Source: Phocaeicola coprocola DSM 17136
GTDB taxonomy: Bacteria > Bacteroidota > Bacteroidia > Bacteroidales > Bacteroidaceae
Assembly: GCF_000154845.1 (NCBI RefSeq)
Contig: NZ_DS981485.1
Location: forward strand, 1 to 64,000
Direction of reading: 5' to 3'
DNA length: 64,000 nucleotides
How positions within the stretch are numbered: the first letter of the stretch is position 1; each line of letters starts with the position of its first letter. The notes beneath the pieces are model-generated. The model ran no database searches, was not told where the DNA came from, and saw only the letters and a list, made by a program, of their open reading frames with translations. Both the position numbers and the translations under genes were made by a program. Below, in pieces: positions 8,727-18,255 of this stretch.

Positions 8727-9704
8727 ATGTCATTAACAAAAGTTTTAGTTACTGGTGGAGCGGGATTCATCGGCTCCAATTTATGTGAGTATTTATTGGC
8801 TCACGACTATGATGTAATCTGTTTGGATAATTTTTCCACAGGTAAACCTGAAAACATTTTTCCATTTCTACAACGATATCCGAATAAGTTTAAACTTATC
8901 GTAGGAGATATACGGAATCTGAACGATTGTAAGAAAGCTGTAGAAAATGTAGATTACGTTATGCATGAAGGAGCATTAGGCTCAGTTCCACGTTCTATCA
9001 AAGATCCTATAACTACAAATGAAACTAATATATCGGGATTCTTAAATATGCTGACAGCCGCTCGCGATGCCAATGTAAAGCGTTTTATATATGCAGCAAG
9101 TTCTTCTACATATGGAGACAGTCAGTCTCTTCCCAAAGTAGAAGATGTGATTGGTAAACCGCTTTCGCCTTATGCCATAACAAAGTATGTAAACGAGCTT
9201 TACGCCGATGTGTTTGCCAAAACCTATGGAATGGAATGTATCGGCTTACGATATTTCAATGTTTTCGGTCGTCGTCAAGATCCATTCGGGGCATATGCTG
9301 CGGTGATTCCTTTGTTCGTTAAGAAATTCATGGCTCATGAGAGTCCTGTCATTAACGGAGATGGTGAATATAGCCGCGATTTTACTTATATAGACAATGT
9401 GATTCAAATGAACATGCTGGCTATGACCACGACAAATCCGAATGCAACCAACCAAGTATACAATACTGCTTTCGGAGAACGCACCACATTAAACCAGTTG
9501 GTCGGTTACTTGAAAGAATTTTTGAGTGAATTTGACCCCGAAATTGCCAACGTGAAAATAATTCATGGTCCCAACCGCTTGGGGGATATTCCCCATTCCT
9601 TGGCATGTATTGATAAAGCAAAATCCCTTTTAGGTTACAATCCTCAATACAGTATGCGTGACGGTTTGAAAGAGGCTGTCAAATGGTATTGGAAGAATAT
9701 TTAA
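8727..9704 (+). CDS. UDP-N-acetylhexosamine C4-epimerase (WbpP/TviC-like SDR)
   Basis: The 325-residue extended short-chain dehydrogenase has TGGAGFIGSNL for NAD binding near residue 10. Its catalytic region reads SSSTYGDSQSLPKVE with YAITKYVNELYA. It also has RYFNVFGRRQDPFGAYAAVIPLF, which is typical of UDP-GlcNAc 4-epimerases such as WbpP and TviC. I chose the ATG at 8727; an upstream TTG in frame adds ten unconvincing residues. It precedes a WbpO/TviB-like dehydrogenase, and the pair would make UDP-GalNAc and then UDP-GalNAcA from UDP-GlcNAc (or oxidation first). The order of the two steps cannot be decided here. Confidence 0.88.
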   Translation: MSLTKVLVTGGAGFIGSNLCEYLLAHDYDVICLDNFSTGKPENIFPFLQRYPNKFKLIVGDIRNLNDCKKAVENVDYVMHEGALGSVPRSIKDPITTNETNISGFLNMLTAARDANVKRFIYAASSSTYGDSQSLPKVEDVIGKPLSPYAITKYVNELYADVFAKTYGMECIGLRYFNVFGRRQDPFGAYAAVIPLFVKKFMAHESPVINGDGEYSRDFTYIDNVIQMNMLAMTTTNPNATNQVYNTAFGERTTLNQLVGYLKEFLSEFDPEIANVKIIHGPNRLGDIPHSLACIDKAKSLLGYNPQYSMRDGLKEAVKWYWKNI

Positions 9705-9726
9705 AGTAATAATAACAGATGAAATT

Positions 9727-10995
9727 ATGAATGAAACTAAAATTTGCGTAATTGGTCTTGGTTACGTAGGGCTCCCTTTGGCTCGTCTTTTCTCGACAAA
9801 GTATAAAACGATAGGTTTTGACATGAACCAAGCTCGTGTGACTGCTTTGATGGCAGGTCATGATGCGACACTCGAAGTGTCAGATGAACTACTCCAATCT
9901 GCCCTTGCCAATGGTTTTAAGTGTACTGCCAATATAGAGGAAATCCGTGATTACAATTTTTATGTAGTTGCCGTTCCCACTCCGGTAGACAAAAACAACA
10001 ATCCGGATTTGACTCCGCTTTACGGTGCCAGCACAACTGTTGGTAAGGTAATCTCCAAAGGGGATATTGTGGTGTATGAATCTACTGTTTATCCAGGTGT
10101 TACAGAAGACGAATGTATCCCGGTTGTGGAAAAAGTGTCCGGATTGAAATTTAATGAAGATTTCTTTGCTGGCTATAGCCCTGAACGTATAAATCCGGGA
10201 GATAAACTTCATACAGTAGAAAAAATCAAAAAGGTTACTTCCGGTTCTACGCCTGAAATAGGTAAGAAAGTAAATGAGGTATATGCTTCTGTAATTACCG
10301 CCGGTACACATCTCGCTCCTACGATGAAAGTAGCGGAAGCAGCCAAAGTAATAGAAAACTCACAGCGTGATATCAATATCGCATTTGTGAATGAGCTATC
10401 CAAGATATTTACTAAAATGGGCATTGATACACAGGATGTACTGGAAGCAGCTTCTACCAAATGGAATTTCCTGCCATTTAAGCCTGGGCTGGTTGGAGGC
10501 CATTGCATTGGAGTTGATCCGTATTATTTGGCTCAATGTGCACAACGTCACGGTTATAATCCTGAGATAATCTTAGCCGGTCGCCGAATGAACGACGGTA
10601 TGGGGGAATATGTGGCCAACCAAGTTGCGAAATTGATGCTGAAGAAAGGAATACAGGTGCTCAACTCTCATATCCTCATATTAGGGTTTACTTTTAAAGA
10701 AAACTGTCCTGATGTGCGGAACACAAAGGTTATAGATATTTACAATGCTTTGCGAGAGTATAACGTACATATCACCGTATATGATCCTTGGGCCAATCCT
10801 GATATAGTTATGCGAGAATATGGAATCTCGGTAACGAACCAACATCCTTTGGATAAGAAATTCGATGCGGCAATTATAGCTGTAGCACACGAACAGTTTA
10901 TAGGCTTTGATGTAAAAACGTTACTAAATGCTCAACACGTCATATTCGATGTTAAAGCTATCTTTGAAAAAAACGTTGTAGATGGTAGACTCTAA
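9727..10995 (+). CDS. UDP-HexNAc 6-dehydrogenase (WbpO/TviB-like)
   Basis: The 422-residue nucleotide-sugar dehydrogenase has an N-terminal Rossmann motif (VIGLGYVGLPLA), a middle dimerisation domain (EAAKVIENSQRDINIAFVNELS) and the catalytic cysteine in GGHCIGVDPYYLA. The C-terminal part includes ILGFTFKENCPDVRNTKV. This set is shared by UDP-GlcNAc and UDP-GalNAc dehydrogenases such as TviB and WbpO. It oxidises C6 to a uronic acid using two NAD. It sits 22 bp after the epimerase and its end overlaps the next gene by 14 bp. The product is likely an acidic N-acetylated sugar in the capsule. Confidence 0.9.
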   Translation: MNETKICVIGLGYVGLPLARLFSTKYKTIGFDMNQARVTALMAGHDATLEVSDELLQSALANGFKCTANIEEIRDYNFYVVAVPTPVDKNNNPDLTPLYGASTTVGKVISKGDIVVYESTVYPGVTEDECIPVVEKVSGLKFNEDFFAGYSPERINPGDKLHTVEKIKKVTSGSTPEIGKKVNEVYASVITAGTHLAPTMKVAEAAKVIENSQRDINIAFVNELSKIFTKMGIDTQDVLEAASTKWNFLPFKPGLVGGHCIGVDPYYLAQCAQRHGYNPEIILAGRRMNDGMGEYVANQVAKLMLKKGIQVLNSHILILGFTFKENCPDVRNTKVIDIYNALREYNVHITVYDPWANPDIVMREYGISVTNQHPLDKKFDAAIIAVAHEQFIGFDVKTLLNAQHVIFDVKAIFEKNVVDGRL

Positions 10996-11982
10996 TCGGA
11001 TTGTCTCCTTTGACATATTGAAAGGGGGAGGAATTTTATTGGTCATCCTTGGTCATATACAAATCCCTTACATGTTGAAAACCGTTATTTACAGTTTTCA
11101 CATGCCCCTTTTTTTTTTTGTGTCAGGCTGTTTCTTTCGTCCAATCAGTTTGAGAGAGTTTTTTGCAAAAAAGACCAGACAATTACTGATTCCTTGGGCC
11201 TTTTTTGCCTTTTTGTTGTTCGCATATTTGTTCGTTTTGAAACTTAACGAAACTCATAATTGGGCAAAAGCGATCTCGCTCCCTGTAACGAGTATGTTTG
11301 ATGGTTTTCTCGGTGATGAAAACTCTTTTATTTTATTTCATGTAATTTGGTTTTTAATTTGTTTGTTCGAGGTTTCATTCGTTTATTTATTGATACATAA
11401 AATCACCCCTACAATAAAGCATTAACAATCAGCGCATTATGTATATTATTATATGGAGTAGGATATTGGTTAAATGCTAATAACATTGATTTGCCATATT
11501 TTATTGACACAACAATGTCTACCTTGATTTATTACCATCTTGGTTTTTGCTTCATGCGGAACAAATGGTACGGCATGAAGGTTTCACCGATATACTCATT
11601 ATTCTTGCTTATTATCGCCATTGTTTTCATCGTTCTATTTCCCTCTTACGTTGACTTAAAATCAAACAATTTTCCATTGCATCTATTGTTGCTTTCAATG
11701 GTTTTTATTATGAATTTTTATTGGTTTATCAATTCATATTTTAATTCGAGAAAGCTGAAACTTATTCCATTGGATAAAATATTGATTTGGTGTGGAATTA
11801 ACAGTTTGGCATTATTGGGGCTACATATATTATTTGTAGATACATTCTGGATCGTGCGCAATAAGTTACATCTTGTAAACTACAGTTGGACCATATTGGA
11901 ATTTGCACTCATTGTTGCAATATGCTATTTTGCGACAACCTTAATAAAAAGATACATTCCGTCTGTATTAGGAAGATCATAA
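10982..11982 (+). pseudogene. Acyltransferase-3 family sugar O-acyltransferase, frameshifted
   Basis: Two reading frames together make one acyltransferase-3 membrane protein of about 330 residues. The first (10982-11425) begins RIVSFDILKGGGILLVILGH, carries the active-site region FHMPLFFFVSGCFF, and ends early at ITPTIKH. The second frame takes over between about 11398 and 11427 (KALTISALCILLYGVGYW) and runs to 11982. One missing base explains the break; the CCCC or AAAA run at 11398-11410 is the likely site. Such enzymes O-acetylate or otherwise acylate capsule sugars at the inner membrane. The break may be a real loss, a phase-variable state or an assembly error. A separate T11 tract lies earlier in the gene. 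Confidence 0.85.
11109..11119 (+). repeat. T11 homopolymer inside the acyltransferase gene
   Basis: Eleven consecutive T encode the Phe run of the conserved HMPLFFFVSG motif. The frame is intact across it in this copy. Tracts of this length are prone to slippage and could switch the gene on and off. Confidence 0.8.
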
Positions 11983-11989
11983 GCTTGCT

Positions 11990-13522
11990 ATGAATAAGAC
12001 ATCGTCCGTAAATAATAAAAAAATATTCAAGAATACAGTGGCACTTTATGCACGTATGTTGCTGTCCATGATTGTATCACTATATACATCACGGATCGTG
12101 TTAAATGCACTTGGTGTAGATGATTATGGCATTTATGGACTTGTCGGCGGTATTGTTGTCCTATTTAGCTTTTTGAATGTAACGATGAGTGGAGCGACTT
12201 CACGCTTTCTTACAGTCGAACTTGCCAAAAATGACCCTCGACAACTCCAACAAACATTCAATACAGCCTTTATATTACATATAGGAATTGCAATTATAGT
12301 CTTGTTTTTGGCTGAAACGGTCGGACTTTGGCTGTTATTCGAAAAATTGAACATTCCAGATGAGAGAATGAGTGCAGCTGTTTGGGTGTATCAATTTTCA
12401 ATAATTTCCTCAATGGTCAGCATCACTCAAGTTCCATACAATGCGACTCTTATTTCGCACGAAAAAATGGACGTGTATGCTATTGTGGAAATTGTTGGAT
12501 CACTGTTGAAGTTGCTGATCGCTACACTTCTACTTATTACAGTATGTGATAAGCTCATTTTATATGGAGGACTTATGCTCTTATCTTCATTCTTGATTGC
12601 AATGACATATCGCATTTATTGCATTAGGCATTATGACGAATGCCGGATTAATTGGGAATGGAATAAGGTTATCGGCCGTTCTCTGTTTAGCTTTTCAGGA
12701 TGGAATCTTTATTCCAATATTTGCTTTACTACTCGTCAACAGGGAACAAATATGTTGCTTAATATATTTGGCAGTACAGCTGTTAATGCCGCAGCCGGAT
12801 TGGCAACAACTGTGCAACTGATGATTGAACAAGTATCAACCAATTTGGTAATGGCTTCGAGGCCGCAAATTATAAAGCAATACGCATTGACCGATTTCAA
12901 TGCCATGATACAATTACTAAAGCAAACTACTTGTTTGGCAAATGTGTTATATCTGTTGGTTGCTATTCCTTTTATCTCTGAAATACATTATGTAATGAAT
13001 TTATGGCTCGTGGAAGTTCCTCCATATACAATTGAATTCTGTATTTTATTGATAGTCTCAAGCTTCATATCATTGAATAATAATATTATATATATTGGAA
13101 TACAAGCTGTCGGACGTTTGAAATTTTATTCATTTATGGCGGGGACAGTATCATTATCAGTCATTCCGATACTTTGGTTATTGTTTAGTAAAGGTATCGG
13201 CTTGACTTGGGCTTTTGGATTGCCTATAGTGAGCACATTATTGATTTATATCGTTTGCTCATATACACTCCATCATTATGTTGAAGATTTCAAACCGATA
13301 CGTTTTTTCTTCACAACGATGGTAGTGAATCTTTTCATAAGTATTCCTTCTTTTACCGCAATCCTACTCATACAACATATCTTGGTTGAGTCCTTTACAA
13401 GAGTGATTATCGTGGCTCTTAGTTCTTCAATAATATTGGTTGTTCTGTCCTATTATGTGCTATTAGACAAAGAAAATAAGAAAAAAGTAAAAGCATTGAT
13501 TTTAAACAAATTAAAACGATGA
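11990..13522 (+). CDS. wzx: Wzx-like repeat-unit flippase
   Basis: The 510-residue integral membrane protein resembles oligosaccharide flippases of the MOP superfamily. It opens with NTVALYARMLLSMIVSLYTSRIVLNALGVDDYGIYG, the usual first-helix region, and hydrophobic segments are spread over the whole length (about 12-14). It would turn the undecaprenyl-linked repeat unit over to the periplasmic face for polymerisation by the EpsG-like protein. The next gene overlaps it by four bases. Flippase sequences diverge greatly, so the assignment rests on the family profile, topology and context. Confidence 0.88.
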   Translation: MNKTSSVNNKKIFKNTVALYARMLLSMIVSLYTSRIVLNALGVDDYGIYGLVGGIVVLFSFLNVTMSGATSRFLTVELAKNDPRQLQQTFNTAFILHIGIAIIVLFLAETVGLWLLFEKLNIPDERMSAAVWVYQFSIISSMVSITQVPYNATLISHEKMDVYAIVEIVGSLLKLLIATLLLITVCDKLILYGGLMLLSSFLIAMTYRIYCIRHYDECRINWEWNKVIGRSLFSFSGWNLYSNICFTTRQQGTNMLLNIFGSTAVNAAAGLATTVQLMIEQVSTNLVMASRPQIIKQYALTDFNAMIQLLKQTTCLANVLYLLVAIPFISEIHYVMNLWLVEVPPYTIEFCILLIVSSFISLNNNIIYIGIQAVGRLKFYSFMAGTVSLSVIPILWLLFSKGIGLTWAFGLPIVSTLLIYIVCSYTLHHYVEDFKPIRFFFTTMVVNLFISIPSFTAILLIQHILVESFTRVIIVALSSSIILVVLSYYVLLDKENKKKVKALILNKLKR

Positions 13523-14853
13523 ATAAAAACATACTTATAATTACTCCTTTTTTTCCGCCACAGACTCATGCTGCGGTATTTAGGGCATTTAAACTTGTAA
13601 AATATCTTAAACGTACAGGTTGGAATCCGATAGTACTGACGGTTAATCGTAATTATCTATATTTAGAAGATCCTGATTTGTTGGACGAAGTCCAAGACGT
13701 GCCTATTTATCAAGCCAATTATATAGAACCGACATTGCGCGGCCTTAGAATGTTGCTTGGAGGAGAAGATACTTCACTCAAAGCCATTACAGCCAAAGCA
13801 AAAACTATTGGTGCACAGTCAAAAAGCACGGATACAGTCACCTCTAACAAGCAATCTTTATTCGGTAAGTTTTATAAATATATACTAGACCGATGGATTC
13901 AAGTTCCCGACCGCTTTAGATTCTGGGAAAGAAGTGCCGTGAGGATGGGACGAAAAATAATTAAAGAACATGATATATCTATCATATATACCACTTGCCT
14001 GCCTTTTACCTCAAATAGAATCGGTATGCGACTTAAACATCTAACCGGAGTAAAATGGGTTGCTGATTTCAGGGATCCTACCACATACGCTAAGCGAATG
14101 TATTCTGATTATTTTCCTGTTTTTGCCAAGCAAAAGAAAATTGAACAAGATACTTTTAAATACGCTGATGCTATTACTGGTCTGTCGGGAGCATACCTGA
14201 ATATATTTAATGATTTATATGAGGGACGATACTCAAATAAATCATATTTTATTCCAACTGGAGTAGATGATGATTATTTGCCTTCTTTTCAAAATAGAGA
14301 AAAAGAGAATTATATAATATTCGTGGGTGAATACCTCCATGAATATAAAGATAATTTCTTGAAAATATTTGCCGAAGCTGTCAATTCTAAGGAATTAAAA
14401 GGCAAGGGTTGCACCCTTAAAATTGTGGGTAATAAGAATATCAATCAAAAACAAACGGAAGAATTTGTCAATGATTTGGGAATCTGTAACAACGTGGAAT
14501 ATATCAATCATGTACCGCAGCGTAAATTGTATGAATTGATAGTTAATGCAAAAGCAGCAGTACTTATTCCCGGACACACGGCTTTATGGTGGACTAATTT
14601 CGCAAAAATGGTCGATTATATCGCATTACAAGTGCCTGTATTAGCAATGGTGCCCATGACTAGCGAAGCACGAACCGAATTGATAAAAGCAGGCATAGGT
14701 ATTTTTATAGATACTCCTCAGCAAGGTGTTACTGTCATCAAACAAGTATTTAGCGAAAAATTTCCAATGACGGCAAACAAAGAATATTGCCGCCGTTACT
14801 TGGCATCGCAACAAACAAAATCTTTCATTGATATTTTCCAAAAAATACAATAG
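13519..14853 (+). CDS. Glycosyltransferase, GT4-like
   Basis: The 444-residue protein starts NILIITPFFPPQTHAAVFRAFKLVKYLKRTGWNPIVLTV, the N-terminal Rossmann domain of GT-B enzymes. It has a second nucleotide-binding domain with IIFVGEYLHEYKDNFLKIFAEAV and VPQRKLYELIVNAKAAVLIPG. The N-terminal domain contains an insert at about residues 75-120 rich in Ser, Thr and Lys. The EX7E motif of classical GT4 enzymes is not clear, so donor and linkage remain unknown. It overlaps the flippase stop by ATGA, which points to translational coupling. Confidence 0.8.
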   Translation: MNKNILIITPFFPPQTHAAVFRAFKLVKYLKRTGWNPIVLTVNRNYLYLEDPDLLDEVQDVPIYQANYIEPTLRGLRMLLGGEDTSLKAITAKAKTIGAQSKSTDTVTSNKQSLFGKFYKYILDRWIQVPDRFRFWERSAVRMGRKIIKEHDISIIYTTCLPFTSNRIGMRLKHLTGVKWVADFRDPTTYAKRMYSDYFPVFAKQKKIEQDTFKYADAITGLSGAYLNIFNDLYEGRYSNKSYFIPTGVDDDYLPSFQNREKENYIIFVGEYLHEYKDNFLKIFAEAVNSKELKGKGCTLKIVGNKNINQKQTEEFVNDLGICNNVEYINHVPQRKLYELIVNAKAAVLIPGHTALWWTNFAKMVDYIALQVPVLAMVPMTSEARTELIKAGIGIFIDTPQQGVTVIKQVFSEKFPMTANKEYCRRYLASQQTKSFIDIFQKIQ

Positions 14854-14855
14854 AG

Positions 14856-16031
14856 ATGCATATAGCGTTTTTAACTACAGAATATCCGATATTGGGTATG
14901 AAATGTGGCGGAATCGGAATTTTTATCAAACATTTGTCTCATCTTATCGTTAAGAGTGAGACTGGTGTGAAGGTATCAGTTGTGTATTGGGGCAATAAGT
15001 TTACAGAAACTGTGTGGGACGATGGTATATCTGTGATACCTATAAACCAGCCTCATAAGTCTCCATTTTCTTCTTTTATCAATAGAAGGTATCTAAATAA
15101 AAAGTTAAATCTATTAGTGGCAAAGATTGGCATCGACCTCGTTGAATCTATCGACTGGGAGGGACCTTTGGCTTTTTGTAGTTTATCTGTACCAGTAGTT
15201 ACAAGATTACATGGTTCAAATGTGTATTTCGATCATTTGTCTGGAAACAAAACTCCATGGAACGTACGGCTTATGGAATATAATGCTTTGCGTAATTCTG
15301 ATGCCTATATAGGAGTTAGCCGACAGGCTCTCGACCTGACGGATAAATTATTCAGTCTGTCTTCGAATAAGAGAAAATGTGTAATATATAATCCTGTGGA
15401 TATAAACATGCCCCCTCTTTCATCTAGTGACATGAACAAAAATACAATAACGATACTTTATTGGGGGACAATTGTTGAGAAAAAGGGGGTACTTGATTTG
15501 CCTCTTATTTTCAACAGGATATGCGAGCAAAACGACAATGTCAAACTCATTCTCATCGGACAGGATGCAGTAGTGAATGGTTCTTCGACATGGGAAAAAT
15601 GCAAATCTCTCTTTTCAAAGCAATCGATCGGTTGTGTATCGTATTTAGGTCGCTTACCTTATGACAAGACTATGTCATACGCTAACAGTGCCGATATTTG
15701 CATATTTCCAAGCCATGCAGAAACTTTCGGTTTGGTCTTACTGGAGGCAATGTTACTGCGGAAGGCAATTGTTTGTTCCGATATCGATTGTTTTCAAGAG
15801 ATTATAGGAGACAGTAACTGTGTTTGCAAATGCAGGGTGAAACGTATCGATGAATTTGCAGAGGCTTTGCAACGGCTAATCTCGAATCCCATTTATAGGT
15901 GTGAACAAGCCGACAGGGCTTATCTAAATGCAACTGCTAGATTCAACACCAACGAGATAGTGGCACAAAACATCGAATTTTACAATCGAGTTATAAGAGA
16001 TAGCTCCAAACATCATGTAGAAGAATCCTAA
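14856..16031 (+). CDS. Glycosyltransferase family 4
   Basis: This 391-residue GT-B enzyme begins HIAFLTTEYPILGMKCGGIGIFIKHLSHL, a typical acceptor-side start. The C-terminal donor domain includes TILYWGTIVEKKGVLDLPLIFNRI and PSHAETFGLVLLEAMLLRKAIVCSD, where the two glutamates of the EX7E motif are seen. It adds one sugar to the lipid-linked repeat unit on the cytoplasmic side. It starts 3 bp after the previous gene. A gene-poor stretch of about 230 bp follows. The specific sugar is unknown. Confidence 0.87.
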   Translation: MHIAFLTTEYPILGMKCGGIGIFIKHLSHLIVKSETGVKVSVVYWGNKFTETVWDDGISVIPINQPHKSPFSSFINRRYLNKKLNLLVAKIGIDLVESIDWEGPLAFCSLSVPVVTRLHGSNVYFDHLSGNKTPWNVRLMEYNALRNSDAYIGVSRQALDLTDKLFSLSSNKRKCVIYNPVDINMPPLSSSDMNKNTITILYWGTIVEKKGVLDLPLIFNRICEQNDNVKLILIGQDAVVNGSSTWEKCKSLFSKQSIGCVSYLGRLPYDKTMSYANSADICIFPSHAETFGLVLLEAMLLRKAIVCSDIDCFQEIIGDSNCVCKCRVKRIDEFAEALQRLISNPIYRCEQADRAYLNATARFNTNEIVAQNIEFYNRVIRDSSKHHVEES

Positions 16032-16265
16032 CTCAACTGCTTTATTAGAAAATTTAAACGGACTTTTTATTTATAAAATCACATATTCATACGAAGGGGA
16101 GTTAAGGCTTTTTTTGTATTGCCATCTTGAAGAAAGTCAAACATTTCAGTACAACTACGTAAAATATAGAAATGCTTCATTATAGTGAAATTTCTGATAG
16201 AGTATAATTCCTAAACGAAGTGATTAATTTCTTAACTCTTGATTCATATTATTCATAAACGCCTT
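16032..16265. other. Gene-free gap with a hairpin inside the capsule operon
   Basis: No convincing gene. A hairpin is formed by AGAAAT and ATTTCT (about 16169-16196), with an inner TTCA/TGAA pair, on an AT-rich background. It is not followed by a clear T tract. It may mark a join between cassettes or a weak internal terminator. Confidence 0.4.
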
Positions 16266-17168
16266 ATGCAAAAAGGGATAAGCATTATTTTGCCCACACT
16301 TAATCGGGCTGATTATCTGGCAAGTACAGTTGATTGCTTAATAGAGCAAGATTTTGGGGAGCCGTATGAAATAATTATTGTAGACCAATCGGCAGCCATT
16401 GACAGTACTATGTATAGTCGTGCAAAAGATAGTGATACATTGATTAAGTACTATCATGTGACTGAATTTAGAGGGCTACCTGAAGCTCGTAATTTCGGTG
16501 TGCAACACACACAATACGCCTACATCCTATTTCTAGATGATGATATCGAGTGTGACTGCAACCTGCTCAAAGAGCATTACAAGTTCTTGTCACAACCTGA
16601 TATCGCAGTAGTGGCAGGGGGAATTACAGAAAAATATAAGAATAATCCCAAATCGAAAAATGTAGGCAAGTTCCATTTCTATACGGCAACTCCAGAACGG
16701 GGATTCCACATTAATCATAAAGAATATGTAGATCATGGCGGAGGTGGAAATTATAGCATAAAAAAAGACATATTTTTAGAAGTTGGTGGTGTTGATGAAT
16801 ATTTGAATTATGGAGCTGCTCTATATGAAGAAACCGAAATATGTTTACGAGTAAAGGAACTTGGATACAAAGTTTTTTTTAATTATGATGCTCATGTATG
16901 GCACTTGGCTGCTGATACAGGCGGTTGCAGGGTTCTGGATATCAATCGCTATATTGCTTCATTAGTACATAACCGGGCTTTATTGATTAGCCGTCATCTC
17001 AAATGGTATCATAGGCCGACTGCTTACATCTATTTGTTGCGTCTTGTTGCATCATACGCTTTTACTTACCGCAATCCCGGACTGTTTAGACTTTTTGCAA
17101 AAACTTATAAAGAAGGTTATAAAAAAGGAAAACTAACTCCTAAATATACTCATTATGCAAACATCTAA
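16266..17168 (+). CDS. Glycosyltransferase family 2
   Basis: The 300-residue GT-A enzyme has GISIILPTLNRADYLASTVDCLIEQDF at the N-terminus, IIIVDQS as the nucleotide-binding strand and YILFLDDDIECD as the metal-binding DxD region. The acceptor part is GGGGNYSIKKDIFLEVGGVDEYLNYGAALYEETEICLRV, with the conserved ED-type pair. I chose the ATG at 16266; an upstream in-frame TTG adds nine residues of unlikely sequence. The end overlaps the next gene by 14 bp. The C-terminal part has a hydrophobic segment that may touch the membrane. Confidence 0.87.
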   Translation: MQKGISIILPTLNRADYLASTVDCLIEQDFGEPYEIIIVDQSAAIDSTMYSRAKDSDTLIKYYHVTEFRGLPEARNFGVQHTQYAYILFLDDDIECDCNLLKEHYKFLSQPDIAVVAGGITEKYKNNPKSKNVGKFHFYTATPERGFHINHKEYVDHGGGGNYSIKKDIFLEVGGVDEYLNYGAALYEETEICLRVKELGYKVFFNYDAHVWHLAADTGGCRVLDINRYIASLVHNRALLISRHLKWYHRPTAYIYLLRLVASYAFTYRNPGLFRLFAKTYKEGYKKGKLTPKYTHYANI

Positions 17169-18255
17169 CAAACACATTTTTATTGTAACCTATGATTATC
17201 CACCAAGTAATGGTGGTATTGCAAGGCTTTGTTTTGAACTGAAAAAATATTTAGAGAAAAAAGGACTGAATGTTACAGTCATTTGTCCCCAAAGTACTTC
17301 TACCGATGCAGAGGAGGATAATAATGTGGTGAGATTGCATGGAAGAAGAGGAATATTGGAGTTGCGTACATTGAAGTATTTACGCAAAAAAACTGTTCCC
17401 GGTGATATTGTAATTACCGGGAATTATCATCCAGAGGGAATGCTGTCTCTATTGTCAAACAGAGAAACCTATATATTGGCACATGGAGCCGAATATCTTG
17501 CCGGAAAGAGTTTTTTCCGACGCTGTATTTGGCCTACTTATCGACGTTTTATACTAAGAAACGCCTCTTGCGTGATTGCTAACAGTCATTATACAGAGAC
17601 ATTAGTAAAACATTGTTCTCCAAATGCTAAAACAATCGCTATTCCGTTAGCGGTTGATGCAATTCATTTTCGCCCTACTTGTGAAAAATATAAGGATGGC
17701 TTGCTACACCTCTGTTCTATTTCTCGATTGGAAAAATTTAAAGGACATGATTTTATTATCCGGACGATAGCTTCTTTACCGGCAAAGTATAAGCAACAAG
17801 TGCGATTGCATCTCGGAGGTAAAGGAAAATATAAGAGTGCACTTGAGCGGATGGTTACCGATTTAGGATTGTCAGATATTGTATCATTTGAAGGTTTCAT
17901 TGATGATAATAAACTTTGCGATTTCTATTCAGCCTCGCATATATTCATTCTCTGTACACGTGAAGAAGCGGATAATAGGAATGTAGAAGGATACGGGCTT
18001 GTTTTTGCCGAAGCGCAAGCTTGTGGAACCGCCGTTATAGGTACTCGTACAGGTGGCATTCCCGATGCTGTCGAGGAGAATAATGGCGGTTGGTTGATAC
18101 ATCAGGACGCCCACGAAGAATTGGAGAATTTACTCATTAAGTTAATCGACGATAAATCTCTTGCTATAAATGAAGGTCGTAATGCACGTCGGCGCATAGA
18201 AGCTAAAATTACGTGGGAACATTATGTGGACCAAATTTGTGATGTCATTTTATGA
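17155..18255 (+). CDS. Glycosyltransferase family 4
   Basis: The 366-residue GT-B protein starts HIFIVTYDYPPSNGGIARLCFELKKYLEKKG, the glycine-rich acceptor loop of GT4. The donor domain carries CSISRLEKFKGHDFIIRTIASL and a catalytic segment, REEADNRNVEGYGLVFAEAQACG, with the EX7E-type glutamates, followed by IGTRTGGIPDAVEENNGGWLI. It overlaps both neighbours (14 bp before, 4 bp after), so it is well embedded in the operon. Sugar specificity is not apparent. Confidence 0.9.
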   Translation: MQTSNKHIFIVTYDYPPSNGGIARLCFELKKYLEKKGLNVTVICPQSTSTDAEEDNNVVRLHGRRGILELRTLKYLRKKTVPGDIVITGNYHPEGMLSLLSNRETYILAHGAEYLAGKSFFRRCIWPTYRRFILRNASCVIANSHYTETLVKHCSPNAKTIAIPLAVDAIHFRPTCEKYKDGLLHLCSISRLEKFKGHDFIIRTIASLPAKYKQQVRLHLGGKGKYKSALERMVTDLGLSDIVSFEGFIDDNKLCDFYSASHIFILCTREEADNRNVEGYGLVFAEAQACGTAVIGTRTGGIPDAVEENNGGWLIHQDAHEELENLLIKLIDDKSLAINEGRNARRRIEAKITWEHYVDQICDVIL

